A stretch of DNA of 16,906 bases from Deltaproteobacteria bacterium. Its GTDB lineage: Bacteria > Desulfobacterota > Syntrophia > Syntrophales > UBA2210. Under the pieces are notes generated by a model that was given only the letters and a program-made list of their open reading frames with translations, did no database searches and was not told the DNA's origin. The stretch lies in NCBI GenBank assembly GCA_016935935.1, contig JAFGPZ010000064.1, positions 1-16,906 of the forward strand, read 5' to 3'. This document shows positions 1 to 6,901 of this stretch, in pieces. Position 1 is the first letter of the stretch. The number at the start of each line of letters is the position of its first letter. The translations under genes were made by a program, and so were the position numbers.

Positions 1-22
1 TGCGTTTTGCCATCATACTATA

Positions 23-86
23 CTAAAAGCGTTCGACCGTCAAACCAGTAATGTAAACAGATGCACACTAAAAGCACACTAAAAGC
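23..86. repeat. 11-bp tandem repeat and related copy upstream of the gdhA promoter
   Basis: GCACACTAAAA occurs twice in perfect tandem at 63-73 and 74-84, followed by GC, and the core CTAAAAGC occurs a third time at 23-30. The 11-bp period is about one helical turn and the pair abuts the -35 hexamer at 87. This placement suits an activator site on one face of the DNA. No known regulator was recognised, so the role is an inference. Confidence 0.5.
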
Positions 87-114
87 TTGACAAATGCACC
101 TAAAGGCATACAAT
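87..114 (+). promoter_or_regulatory. sigma-70 type promoter for glutamate dehydrogenase
   Basis: A perfect -35 hexamer TTGACA (87-92) and a -10 hexamer TACAAT (109-114, one mismatch) are separated by 16 nt. Transcription would start near 121, leaving a leader of roughly 75 nt before the preferred ATG at 198. A 9-bp direct repeat AGAAGCTCT lies just downstream at 122-130 and 147-155, where a repressor could act. Confidence 0.65.
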
Positions 115-197
115 CGCGGTTAGAAGCTCTTTAATAATAAGCAGTAAGAAGCTCTGTGGACAGATCATATTTAAACCCTATGGGAAAGGAAGAAAAA

Positions 198-1436
198 ATG
201 CCGACAATGTTTGAGAATACACTGAGACTGGTTGAGAAAACTGCACGCCTGCTGGAATTGGAAAAAAATTACCCGGGCATGTCAATCTATGATCGTTTGC
301 GCATACCTGACAAAACCATAATGTTTCGTGCAACTCTTCAAAAAGATAATGGTGTCGTAGATGTTTACGAATGCTACCGAGTTCAATACACCGATACGCT
401 TGGTTCCTATAAAGGTGGAATCCGACTTCACCCTAAGGTGGACGTCGATGAAGTCAAAGCACTTGCCCTTTTAATGGCCCTAAAGTGTGCTCTGGTGAAT
501 ATACCGTTCGGGGGCGCCAAAGGAGGTATTGCAGTCGATCCTCAAGCAATCAGCGTCTCTGAATTGGAGCGTCTCGTTCGTAAATACACCTATCGCCTCA
601 AGAATGATATAGGTCCTAACATCGATATACCTGCACCCGATATGGGATCAAGCGCACGGGAAATGGCTTGGATTTACGATGAATACCGTAAATACAACGA
701 TTATGCTCGTGCCGTCGTTACGGGAAAGCCCATCGAAATTGGCGGTTCTCTTGGCCGGGCCGAAGCAACGGGACGGGGACTGGTATGTACAATGATGGAA
801 GCAGTAGCGGAACTGGGCCTTTCGGACTATCGCGTTGCAATTCAAGGATTCGGGAATGTCGGTTCCAATGCGGCAATTGATCTTGTCCAGCGTGGTATAT
901 GTGTAGTGGGTATCGGCGATGTGACTGGTAATGTATACAATGAAAAGGGCTTAGATATCGCACAGCTTGTCCAATATCGTGATGCCACCGGAGGGGTTAG
1001 CGGTTTCCCGGGAGGCAGGGCAATCGAAACTGTTATCACCTGCGATTGCGATATTCTTCTCCCCTGCGCAATGGAACATGCCATCAAAGCTGAGAATGCA
1101 TCGAATATCCAGGCAAGACTCATCGTAGAGGGCGCCAATGGCCCCACTACTACAGAGGCGGACAAGATACTCAATAAGAGCGGCATTACAGTCGTACCGG
1201 ATATTTTGGCCAATGCGGGGGGAGTCATTGTCTCCTATTACGAATGGGTTCAAAACAGGGAAGGTTTTTACTGGGAAGAGGAAGAGGTAAACGAAAAATT
1301 ATTTAAAAAAATGAGAAAATCCTACGTTCGTGTAAAAGATTACGCCTTGGAAAACAAGATTTCTCTCCGCAGCGCCGCCTATTGCCTGGCGCTGAAAAAG
1401 ATTGCCGTTGCGCTTGTCGAGAGAGGCGCGCAATAG
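198..1436 (+). CDS. gdhA: Glutamate dehydrogenase (Glu/Leu/Phe/Val dehydrogenase family)
   Basis: Catalyses reversible reductive amination of 2-oxoglutarate to glutamate in the cytosol using NAD(P)H. The N-terminal substrate domain has the KGGIR motif and the catalytic-lysine motif PFGGAKGG (Lys about residue 108). The PAPDMG motif follows. The C-terminal Rossmann domain has GFGNVG (about residues 217-222). I chose the ATG at 198 (412 aa) because AAAGGA at 186-190 lies about 7 nt upstream. An in-frame GTG at 156 and ATG at 180 would add 14 or 6 residues but have no clear ribosome site. The length is normal for the short hexameric class. The gene has its own sigma-70 promoter and stands alone, convergent with the thioesterase gene. 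It offers an ammonium-assimilation or glutamate-catabolism route that bypasses the GS-GOGAT operon to the right. Cofactor preference cannot be read with confidence, and leucine or valine dehydrogenase activity is less likely given length and motifs. Confidence 0.93.
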   Translation: MPTMFENTLRLVEKTARLLELEKNYPGMSIYDRLRIPDKTIMFRATLQKDNGVVDVYECYRVQYTDTLGSYKGGIRLHPKVDVDEVKALALLMALKCALVNIPFGGAKGGIAVDPQAISVSELERLVRKYTYRLKNDIGPNIDIPAPDMGSSAREMAWIYDEYRKYNDYARAVVTGKPIEIGGSLGRAEATGRGLVCTMMEAVAELGLSDYRVAIQGFGNVGSNAAIDLVQRGICVVGIGDVTGNVYNEKGLDIAQLVQYRDATGGVSGFPGGRAIETVITCDCDILLPCAMEHAIKAENASNIQARLIVEGANGPTTTEADKILNKSGITVVPDILANAGGVIVSYYEWVQNREGFYWEEEEVNEKLFKKMRKSYVRVKDYALENKISLRSAAYCLALKKIAVALVERGAQ

Positions 1437-1727
1437 CCCGGCCAAAGGTGGTCCCGGGTAGCCTTCAGATTCTAACTCTGCGAAAATGGCAGGGTATGGA
1501 TATTCCGTGTGCATTCCTGTGGCCTGAACAATTTTTTCTACGTAATATTGTTCAACAACTTTCAGAGACGTTTGCATAATACCCCTTTCTGTCATTCCGG
1601 GCAAGCAAAGCGCGAACCGGAATCCACAAAGTATCTGAAAATACTGGATGCCGGATCGAGTTCGGCATGACGATATTGAAGCAAAGGGGATTTTTCAAAG
1701 CTCTCTTTCAAGGCCACATCGGCGGCT
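1437..1727. other. Convergent intergenic region
   Basis: This gap separates the converging 3' ends of gdhA (+) and the thioesterase gene (-). No gene is supported here. It holds a GC stem next to the gdhA stop (1436-1441 with 1454-1459, without a T-run), a perfect 8-bp inverted repeat TGAACAAT/ATTGTTCA (1525-1532 and 1547-1554), and the palindromic repeat element at 1591-1671. Any of these could end transcription from either side, but none is a textbook intrinsic terminator. Confidence 0.6.
1591..1671. repeat. 81-bp palindromic intergenic repeat element (REP/MITE-like)
   Basis: The element begins GTCATTCCGG and ends TTCGGCATGAC, which are imperfect inverted ends. Inside, CCGGAATCCA (1617-1626) pairs with TGGATGCCGG (1645-1654) at 9 of 10 positions. 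An inner stem AGTAT/ATACT (1630-1634 and 1641-1645) closes a 6-nt loop. This is the layout of the short GTCATTCC/GGATGCCGG palindromes dispersed between genes in many proteobacteria. Family membership is from memory and only one copy lies in this window. It sits between convergent genes, the usual place for such elements. Confidence 0.6.
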
Positions 1728-2237
1728 CTACTCCATGATACACTCATCTGCATCTTCCTGACAGGCCTTCTCCCGTTTACGCTCGGTCAGACGCGCTTTT
1801 CTGCGTGCCTGGGCCTCGGTGTTTCTGCGTTTTTCTTCCGCAGTTTCCGATATAATTGGAGGCACTTTAACGGGGACACCGTCGCCTCCCAAGGCGACAA
1901 AGGTGAGATAGGCGGAGGCAGTATGCCGCGCCTGGCCCGTCATAGGATTTTCAGCTTCCACGCGAACCCCGACTTCCATGGAGGTTCTCCCAGTAAGATT
2001 GATACTGGCCTTTAATGTAATAAGGTCGCCGATGAATACGGGATTGTGAAAATCAAGGCGGTCGATGGATGCCGTAACAACATTGGTGCCCGCATGACGA
2101 ATGGCAGTTATCCCGGCAGCAGTATCGATGTGTTTCATAATAACTCCACCGTGCACATTGCCCGAAGGATTCGCATCCTGGGGCTGAGTCCTTTCTGAGA
2201 GAATTGAAACGCTTGCTTTTACCTTTTTCCCTTCCAT
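1728..2237 (-). CDS. Hotdog-fold acyl-CoA thioesterase
   Basis: Probably hydrolyses acyl-CoA to free acid and CoA in the cytosol; chain-length preference cannot be read. A single hotdog domain fills residues 8-118. It carries the YciA/ACOT signature DANPSGNVHGG (residues 21-31) followed by HIDTAAG, with the expected functional Asn23 and Asp38. The start at 2237 (169 aa) is preferred because a GGAGGG-rich ribosome site lies about 5 nt upstream, while the in-frame ATG at 2252 lies on the far side of that site and would add five residues. After the fold, residues 131-165 form a tail rich in Arg, Lys and Glu, probably helical and surface-exposed, which is longer than in many small family members. 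The gene follows the aldolase gene on the same strand after 82 nt and may be co-transcribed, though the two functions have no obvious link. Confidence 0.85.
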   Translation of the reverse strand: MEGKKVKASVSILSERTQPQDANPSGNVHGGVIMKHIDTAAGITAIRHAGTNVVTASIDRLDFHNPVFIGDLITLKASINLTGRTSMEVGVRVEAENPMTGQARHTASAYLTFVALGGDGVPVKVPPIISETAEEKRRNTEAQARRKARLTERKREKACQEDADECIME

Positions 2238-2319
2238 GCGTCCCTCCCTCATGAAATTGCTTCATGACTGAGCAAACTGTAGCGATAAGACAAGTGGATC
2301 AAGATATCACAGCACAGTA

Positions 2320-3216
2320 TTATGCAATGAGCTCAGATCTCTGTAGAATTCCCCTGATTTTAGACTTCTCTTCCTCGTTAACTGGAAGGAGCGGACTTCT
2401 AACGAACCCTCCTTTATAACCAAGAAGGTTGGCGGCATATTTGAGCCCGGCAACACCATAGGTATTAGTAATTGCTGTATTTACAGGGAATAGCCTCTCG
2501 TAGATCTTGCAGGCCTCTTCGTAATCGCCCCTCTCGTAGGCATTCTGAACCTGCGTACAACCACCGGGAGTGATATTTGCAAGGGCCATAATACCGGCCT
2601 TTACACCAAGCGTTAAGGCCGGATACCATGCCGAAGCCGTTCCCACAATCAGGTTGAAATCCTCCGCCGCTACGGATTTAAAGGTGACAAGCTGGGGGAT
2701 GTTACCCGAACTGTCCTTCATGCCAATAATGTTGGGATGCTCGCTGAGTTTAGCAACAGCGCGTGCCGAAATGTTTATGTGGGTAAATTTCGTAACGTTG
2801 TAAATCAGGACAGGTATGGTGACATTGTCTGCCACCTGGGAAAAAAAGCTGATAAGAGCTTCATCGTTCATTTTATCGCTGTAATAGAAGGGAGTCAGAA
2901 CCAGCACCGCATCGGCACCTGCATCAGCAGCCTTTTTGGTCAGATTTATCGTCTCCCTCGTCGATTCCATTCCGGTGCCGGCAAGGATGATCCGTCCCTT
3001 CCTGGCCTTTCTAACCGTTACTTTAAGCATTTCTATCTTTTCATCTTCAGTCAGGTAGGCTGCCTCCGAATTCGAACCCAGAACAAGATATCCGTCAAGT
3101 TCGGATTCATTCCACAATTCCATGTTGTGACGATGGGCATCATAATCGACATCGCCGTTTTCTTTAAAAGGGGTTATCATAGGGGGAATGACACCCTTAA
3201 CTTGAATCTTTGCCAT
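2320..3216 (-). CDS. DapA-superfamily aldolase, 4-hydroxy-2-oxoglutarate aldolase-like
   Basis: A class I (Schiff-base) pyruvate aldolase of 298 aa, a normal length for the family. The Schiff-base lysine is Lys167 in GMKDSSG and the partner tyrosine is Tyr139 in IYNV. Where true DapA has GTTGE, this protein has GSNSE (47-51). Together with LAGTGMEST (78-86) and the segment around KLSEHPNIIGMKD, this resembles mitochondrial HOGA1 more than lysine-pathway DapA. The likely chemistry is cleavage or formation of a 2-keto-4-hydroxy acid with release of pyruvate; the true substrate is uncertain. The start is secure: a perfect AGGAGG (3223-3228) sits 6 nt upstream of the ATG. No other lysine-biosynthesis gene is nearby. 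The thioesterase gene follows downstream. Confidence 0.85.
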   Translation of the reverse strand: MAKIQVKGVIPPMITPFKENGDVDYDAHRHNMELWNESELDGYLVLGSNSEAAYLTEDEKIEMLKVTVRKARKGRIILAGTGMESTRETINLTKKAADAGADAVLVLTPFYYSDKMNDEALISFFSQVADNVTIPVLIYNVTKFTHINISARAVAKLSEHPNIIGMKDSSGNIPQLVTFKSVAAEDFNLIVGTASAWYPALTLGVKAGIMALANITPGGCTQVQNAYERGDYEEACKIYERLFPVNTAITNTYGVAGLKYAANLLGYKGGFVRSPLLPVNEEEKSKIRGILQRSELIA

Positions 3217-3325
3217 AACAAACCTCCTTATCTATGAAACGGAAAATTTTTTGCTGACATAACCAAAATTTATTCAGTTGACAATGTTCTTTAGCAAAAA
3301 GTTAATATATCAGGAATCGCCACTA

Positions 3326-3353
3326 TATATAAAGAAAATTCCTCTCGGGTAAA
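3326..3353 (-). promoter_or_regulatory. Possible promoter for the aldolase gene
   Basis: Reading the minus strand, TTTACC (3353-3348) and TATATA (3331-3326) are separated by 16 nt, about 110 nt upstream of the aldolase start. It lies just past the probable exporter terminator, which is where a new promoter would be expected. The region is AT-rich, so a chance match is quite possible. Confidence 0.25.
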
Positions 3354-3375
3354 AATTAGAAACAGTTGTCCTAAT
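3351..3375 (-). terminator. Probable intrinsic terminator of the MFS exporter gene
   Basis: On the minus strand ATTAGGA (3375-3369) pairs with TTCTAAT (3361-3355) through one G-U pair over a 7-nt loop, and a run of five T follows (3355-3351). It begins 20 nt after the exporter stop codon. The stem is AT-rich and weak, so confidence is moderate. Confidence 0.45.
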
Positions 3376-3394
3376 CGAATTATTGTGGAATATA

Positions 3395-4798
3395 TTAATA
3401 ATACTCTCGAACATCTATGGTGTCCCGGACGTTTCCCCGGGCCAATGACGCGAAAACTCCGAAGAAACAGAGAAGGGCAGACATAAAAAAGGTCAACCTG
3501 AAACTTTTCAGAAGCGCCGCCGAATGGTTGACTGAGAGACCATTATCACCTACAAATAGGGATAAGGACACCGTAACCAGAGCCATACTGGTAGCCATAC
3601 CGATCATTCGCATCGTTGAAACCGTTGAAGCAGCTATGCCGTAGTACCTTTTTTCTACTGAACTCATTATCGCATTTGTGTTGGGAGATGAAAACAGGGC
3701 AAAACCCAAACCTATTATAAAAAGGTTGAAGACAATCATCCACAGAGGTGTTGTTGCGCTTATAAATACGAAGAAAACGAGACCGAGGGTATTCAGGCCC
3801 ATACCCCACGACGCTACAATACGCGGTTCCATACGGTCCGACAATGCTCCGGCAAGGGACGAAAATGCTGCCATCATAATCGGTTGTGCCAGGATTATGA
3901 ATCCAGTCGTCTGAGGGCTATATCCTCTTATTATCTGCAGGTATAGTGAAAGAATAAAACCAATGGCAAAGGTTGCGCCGTAACTGATCATTGCCGCCAG
4001 ATTGGAAAAGGCAAAGGCAATATTGCGATAAAAAATGCGTACCTGAAATAGCGGATATCGAACTTTCATCTGAATCAGTATAAAAGATATGATAAGCATG
4101 ACACTCACCATAAGAAGATATTTAGCCAGAGGGTCCTTTGAAATCATGGAAGCCCCATAAAGCAGTGTGCCGATACCACTTATGTAAAATATGCTTCCAA
4201 TAAAATCATAGGATTCTCCTTCGGCACCAGACCATTCACCTTTCAACCGACTCAGGGCAAGAGCTATCACAACGACACCTCCCAGACCTGTAAAATAAAA
4301 GATGCTCCGCCAGCTTATATATTGACACATAATCCCCCCCATCACCGGGCCTAGGGAGAGCCCTATATATGTTGCTGTCACAGCAAGACCCATGGCACGC
4401 CCACGACGGGTAGAAGGTATCACTGAGGTCAGGAGTGCCATTCCCGTTGCATAAATCATTGATGCCGCCATACCCTGAAATAAACGAAAGAGAATCATAG
4501 AGCCATTTGACCATGACATGCCGCAAAGAGTGGTAAAAAAAGCAAAGAGAATAGAACCTGCAAGGAAAATCTTCTTCCTGCCGGTGATATCGGCAATTCT
4601 ACCCATGGGAAGGAGAAATACTGCGGACGAGAGGAGATAGGAATTGACCATCCAACTTAAAATGAAAGGACTACTGGTAAATTCTTTTCCAACCGACGGC
4701 AGGGCCACAGTAACCGAACTGCCTATAAAGGTTGTCAGGAAGGACGTCAGCATCACAATTGTGATCGTATTTTTTTGCAATAAAATATCTTCATCCAT
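3395..4798 (-). CDS. MFS multidrug-type exporter, DHA2 (14-TMS) family
   Basis: A 467-aa integral inner-membrane protein, predicted to be a proton-driven exporter of drugs or metabolites. Hydrophobic segments run nearly end to end, starting around residues 11-33. Motif A is GRIADITGRKK (66-76), between helices 2 and 3. The antiporter motif C is GLSLGPVMGG (146-155) and is followed by WRSIFYF (163-169), typical of EmrB/QacA relatives. The length fits a compact 14-helix member. The substrate cannot be inferred. The start ATG at 4798 has only a modest AAGG-type site about 12 nt upstream. The gene is divergent from the sigma-54 activator gene and shares a 362-nt gap with it if that gene starts at 5161, but nothing in the sequence shows that the activator controls it. 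No periplasmic adaptor (EmrA-like) gene adjoins it. Confidence 0.9.
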   Translation of the reverse strand: MDEDILLQKNTITIVMLTSFLTTFIGSSVTVALPSVGKEFTSSPFILSWMVNSYLLSSAVFLLPMGRIADITGRKKIFLAGSILFAFFTTLCGMSWSNGSMILFRLFQGMAASMIYATGMALLTSVIPSTRRGRAMGLAVTATYIGLSLGPVMGGIMCQYISWRSIFYFTGLGGVVVIALALSRLKGEWSGAEGESYDFIGSIFYISGIGTLLYGASMISKDPLAKYLLMVSVMLIISFILIQMKVRYPLFQVRIFYRNIAFAFSNLAAMISYGATFAIGFILSLYLQIIRGYSPQTTGFIILAQPIMMAAFSSLAGALSDRMEPRIVASWGMGLNTLGLVFFVFISATTPLWMIVFNLFIIGLGFALFSSPNTNAIMSSVEKRYYGIAASTVSTMRMIGMATSMALVTVSLSLFVGDNGLSVNHSAALLKSFRLTFFMSALLCFFGVFASLARGNVRDTIDVREYY

Positions 4799-5115
4799 AT
4801 ATAGAATCTACCTTTTTAAAAGAGACATATGACTTTCTACCATAAAATTTCTATTTTTTCCCTCAATCTCTTGACTAAAGAAGACAAATAAAAAAGTGTC
4901 GCCCAAAATTGTCTCCATACCAAGAAATTTGCTGATTCTATTGTTTTAAATAAGAAGATGGATTTTGTAAAATTCAAAATTACCTAGCGAGGCGAGCTGA
5001 GGCAAATCCACGAATTTCAAGGAATTTGCGCGGCTGGATACTGCAACGATTTACTCAGCTGTGGAACTATGAGGGGGCTTCCACAATACATAACGGTTGA
5101 CCCTAATCCTACATT
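4799..5115. other. Divergent intergenic region with a composite inverted repeat
   Basis: This AT-rich gap lies between the divergent exporter and activator genes, and no protein gene is supported in it. An imperfect inverted repeat spans 4995-5060: AGCTGAG (4995-5001) pairs with CTCAGCT (5054-5060), and inside it GCAAAT (5002-5007) pairs with ATTTGC (5024-5029). It could be a leader structure or a decayed repeat. Near its right end TTGACC (5097-5102) is followed after 17 nt by TATGTG (5120-5125), a weak promoter candidate for the activator gene. Confidence 0.45.
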
Positions 5116-5160
5116 ATGGTATGTGCAAAATGTAACGACACCATTTTATGGATTATTCCC

Positions 5161-6723
5161 ATGGCACGGCAATTACCCGCAAGTGATTTGAAAGTAAACA
5201 GAAAAGTAAACGAGCTTTCACTCCTTTGGGAAGTGAGCAAAGCGCTGAGCCAAAGCATAAACATACGGGATGTAGTTGGCCCAGTGTTGAATGCGTTGTC
5301 CGAGCAGATGGGTATGACACGTGGTATGCTGACACTGCTGAACAGAAAAACTGGTGAAATATATGTAGATGGAGCTCATGGTCTGTCTGAACAGCAGAAG
5401 AAGCTCGGAAAATATCAGGTTGGAGAGGGAATAATAGGCACGGTCGTAAAAACGGGTAAACCTGCAGTAATACCCCACATCTCCGATGAACCGCTTTTTC
5501 TGGACCGCACCGGCTCCAGGAAGAATCTTCACAAGACTGATATCTCCTTTATCTGCGTGCCCATAAAGATCGGCAGAGAAGTAATAGGGACCCTTAGCGC
5601 AGATAGATTGTTTGATGAGTCCATATCCCTAAAGGAGGATGTGCGTCTCCTGTCGATAATAGCATCTATGGTAGCACAAGCCGTTCGTCTTCGCCAGGAA
5701 GATCAGGAGGAGCGCGAAATGCTCATCCAGGAAAACCTGCGACTGCAGAGTGAATTGAAAGACCGGTTTCGTCCCTCCAATATAATAGGCAAGTCAAAAA
5801 GTATGGAACGGGTTTACCAGTTGATAGCCCAAGTCTCCCAGAGTAGCGCCACTGTTATGATCAGGGGTGAAAGTGGTACCGGTAAAGAATTGATAGCAAA
5901 TGCCATACACTATAACAGTCTCCGTTCAACCAGACCTCTCATCAAGGTAAATTGTGCTGCATTGCCTGAAACTGTTTTGGAAAGCGAACTCTTCGGGCAT
6001 GAGAGGGGTGCTTTCACGGGAGCCACGTCGGAAAGAATGGGACGTTTTGAACTGGCATCTGGTGGAACAATCTTCCTTGATGAAGTGGGAGATCTTCCTT
6101 CCATGGTTCAAATAAGATTATTGAGGGTCCTCCAGGAGCGGGAATTTGAAAGGGTGGGGGCCACCAGAACGACAAAGGTAGATGTACGGATTATAGCGGC
6201 TACGAACCGAGACCTCGAACAATTGATGAAAGATGGGATATTCAGAGGAGATCTGTATTACAGGCTGAATGTCTTCCCCATCTTTGTCCCCCCCCTTCGG
6301 GAACGCAGATCCGATATACTATTGCTGGCCGACTTTTTTGTTGAGCGCTTTTCACGGATGAACAATAAAAGCATAAGGCGTATATGCACCCATGCAATTG
6401 ACATGCTTATGAGTTATCACTGGCCCGGAAATGTCCGTGAACTGGAAAACTGCATAGAGCGTGCGGTATTGATGTGCAATGAAGGCGTTATATATGGCTA
6501 TCACCTGCCACCTACGCTCCAAACACCCGCCTATACCGGAACCATTCCTTCGGGCACACTGCAGGGTGAATTGGACAGGATGGAGCGAGACATGATAATG
6601 GACGCTCTGAAGGCAGCCAGAGGGAATATGTCGAAGGCGGCCAAAATCCTGGGCACTACGGAACGGATAATCGGCCTCAGAGTGACAAAACATAATATTG
6701 ACACCAGAAGGTTAAGTCCCTGA
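5161..6723 (+). CDS. NifA-like sigma-54-dependent transcriptional activator (GAF-AAA+-HTH)
   Basis: Enhancer-binding protein that opens sigma-54 promoters at the cost of ATP. Counting from the alternative ATG at 5116 (535 aa), the GAF sensor domain lies at about 35-195 and a short coiled linker at 195-218. The AAA+ domain spans about 222-460, with Walker A GESGTGKE (251-258), the sigma-54 contact loop GAFTGA (298-303) and Walker B TIFLDE (318-323). A Fis-type helix-turn-helix fills the last 45 residues and ends like NifA proteins of anaerobic deltaproteobacteria ([15 protein letters not shown]). There is no response-regulator receiver domain, so this is not NtrC. Neither the ATG at 5116 nor the one at 5161 has a good ribosome site. 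I favour 5161 (520 aa) because residues 1-15 look unlike the family and the only promoter-like sequence overlaps them. The gene sits 178 nt upstream of glnA and its sigma-54 promoter, so glnA-operon activation is the obvious inference; a nif role is not shown here. Confidence 0.9.
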   Translation: MARQLPASDLKVNRKVNELSLLWEVSKALSQSINIRDVVGPVLNALSEQMGMTRGMLTLLNRKTGEIYVDGAHGLSEQQKKLGKYQVGEGIIGTVVKTGKPAVIPHISDEPLFLDRTGSRKNLHKTDISFICVPIKIGREVIGTLSADRLFDESISLKEDVRLLSIIASMVAQAVRLRQEDQEEREMLIQENLRLQSELKDRFRPSNIIGKSKSMERVYQLIAQVSQSSATVMIRGESGTGKELIANAIHYNSLRSTRPLIKVNCAALPETVLESELFGHERGAFTGATSERMGRFELASGGTIFLDEVGDLPSMVQIRLLRVLQEREFERVGATRTTKVDVRIIAATNRDLEQLMKDGIFRGDLYYRLNVFPIFVPPLRERRSDILLLADFFVERFSRMNNKSIRRICTHAIDMLMSYHWPGNVRELENCIERAVLMCNEGVIYGYHLPPTLQTPAYTGTIPSGTLQGELDRMERDMIMDALKAARGNMSKAAKILGTTERIIGLRVTKHNIDTRRLSP

Positions 6724-6739
6724 AGGTAAGACCGATGGG

Positions 6740-6837
6740 TATAATCCTACATTTCTGTAGCAACCTTACAAATCCTTGTAGTGTCCTTATTAGATCGATG
6801 ACAAGGATTATCTTTGTAATTTCAGTATTATAATCCT
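6740..6837. promoter_or_regulatory. Cluster of direct and inverted repeats upstream of the glnA promoter (possible enhancer sites)
   Basis: A perfect 9-bp inverted repeat AATCCTTGT (6771-6779) / ACAAGGATT (6801-6809) is flanked by the direct repeat TATAATCCT (6740-6748 and 6829-6837), so AATCCT occurs four times counting both strands. A separate dyad TGTA-N7-TACA lies at 6756-6770. The cluster is about 15-110 nt upstream of the -24 element, the normal place for upstream activator sites. It does not match the strict NifA site TGT-N10-ACA or the NtrC site, so which protein binds is unknown. Confidence 0.5.
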
Positions 6838-6850
6838 GAATTATTACGTC

Positions 6851-6866
6851 TGGCACCAATGTTGCT
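6851..6866 (+). promoter_or_regulatory. Sigma-54 (-24/-12) promoter of the glnA operon
   Basis: TGGCACCAATGTTGCT matches the sigma-54 consensus TGGCAC-N5-TTGCW. The invariant GG (6852-6853) and GC (6864-6865) are separated by exactly 10 nt. Transcription should start near 6877, giving a leader of about 25 nt that contains the GGAGG ribosome site of glnA. It lies directly downstream of a gene for a sigma-54 activator. Confidence 0.88.
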
Positions 6867-6901
6867 GTATTGTTTGTAAAAAATACAATGGAGGCGATTT
6901 T

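Noticed and set aside
842..1228. Open frame of 128 codons on the minus strand inside gdhA
   Set aside because: It lies wholly inside a gene with clear family motifs on the other strand, has no recognisable domain and no ribosome site.
1436..1459. GC-rich hairpin just after the gdhA stop as an intrinsic terminator
   Set aside because: The short stem has a 12-nt loop and is not followed by a T-run.
2737..3237. Open frame of 166 codons on the plus strand opposite the aldolase gene
   Set aside because: The aldolase reading has catalytic motifs and a perfect AGGAGG site; this frame has no family features.
3278..3308. Plus-strand TTGACA followed by TTAATA/TAATAT
   Set aside because: Spacing is 18-19 nt, the sequence is very AT-rich and it would drive only antisense RNA into the exporter gene; chance is the simpler explanation.
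4981..5070. Structured stretch upstream of the activator as a tRNA or known riboswitch
   Set aside because: No T-arm GTTCRA motif, no CCA-compatible acceptor stem and no riboswitch signature that I recognise.
6756..6770. TGTAGCAACCTTACA as a NifA upstream activator site
   Set aside because: The spacing between TGT and ACA is 9 nt, not the 10 nt of the NifA consensus. It is kept only as part of the general repeat cluster.
6771..6809. Inverted repeat AATCCTTGT/ACAAGGATT as the terminator of the activator gene
   Set aside because: The loop is 21 nt and no T-run follows on the plus strand; an operator role fits better.
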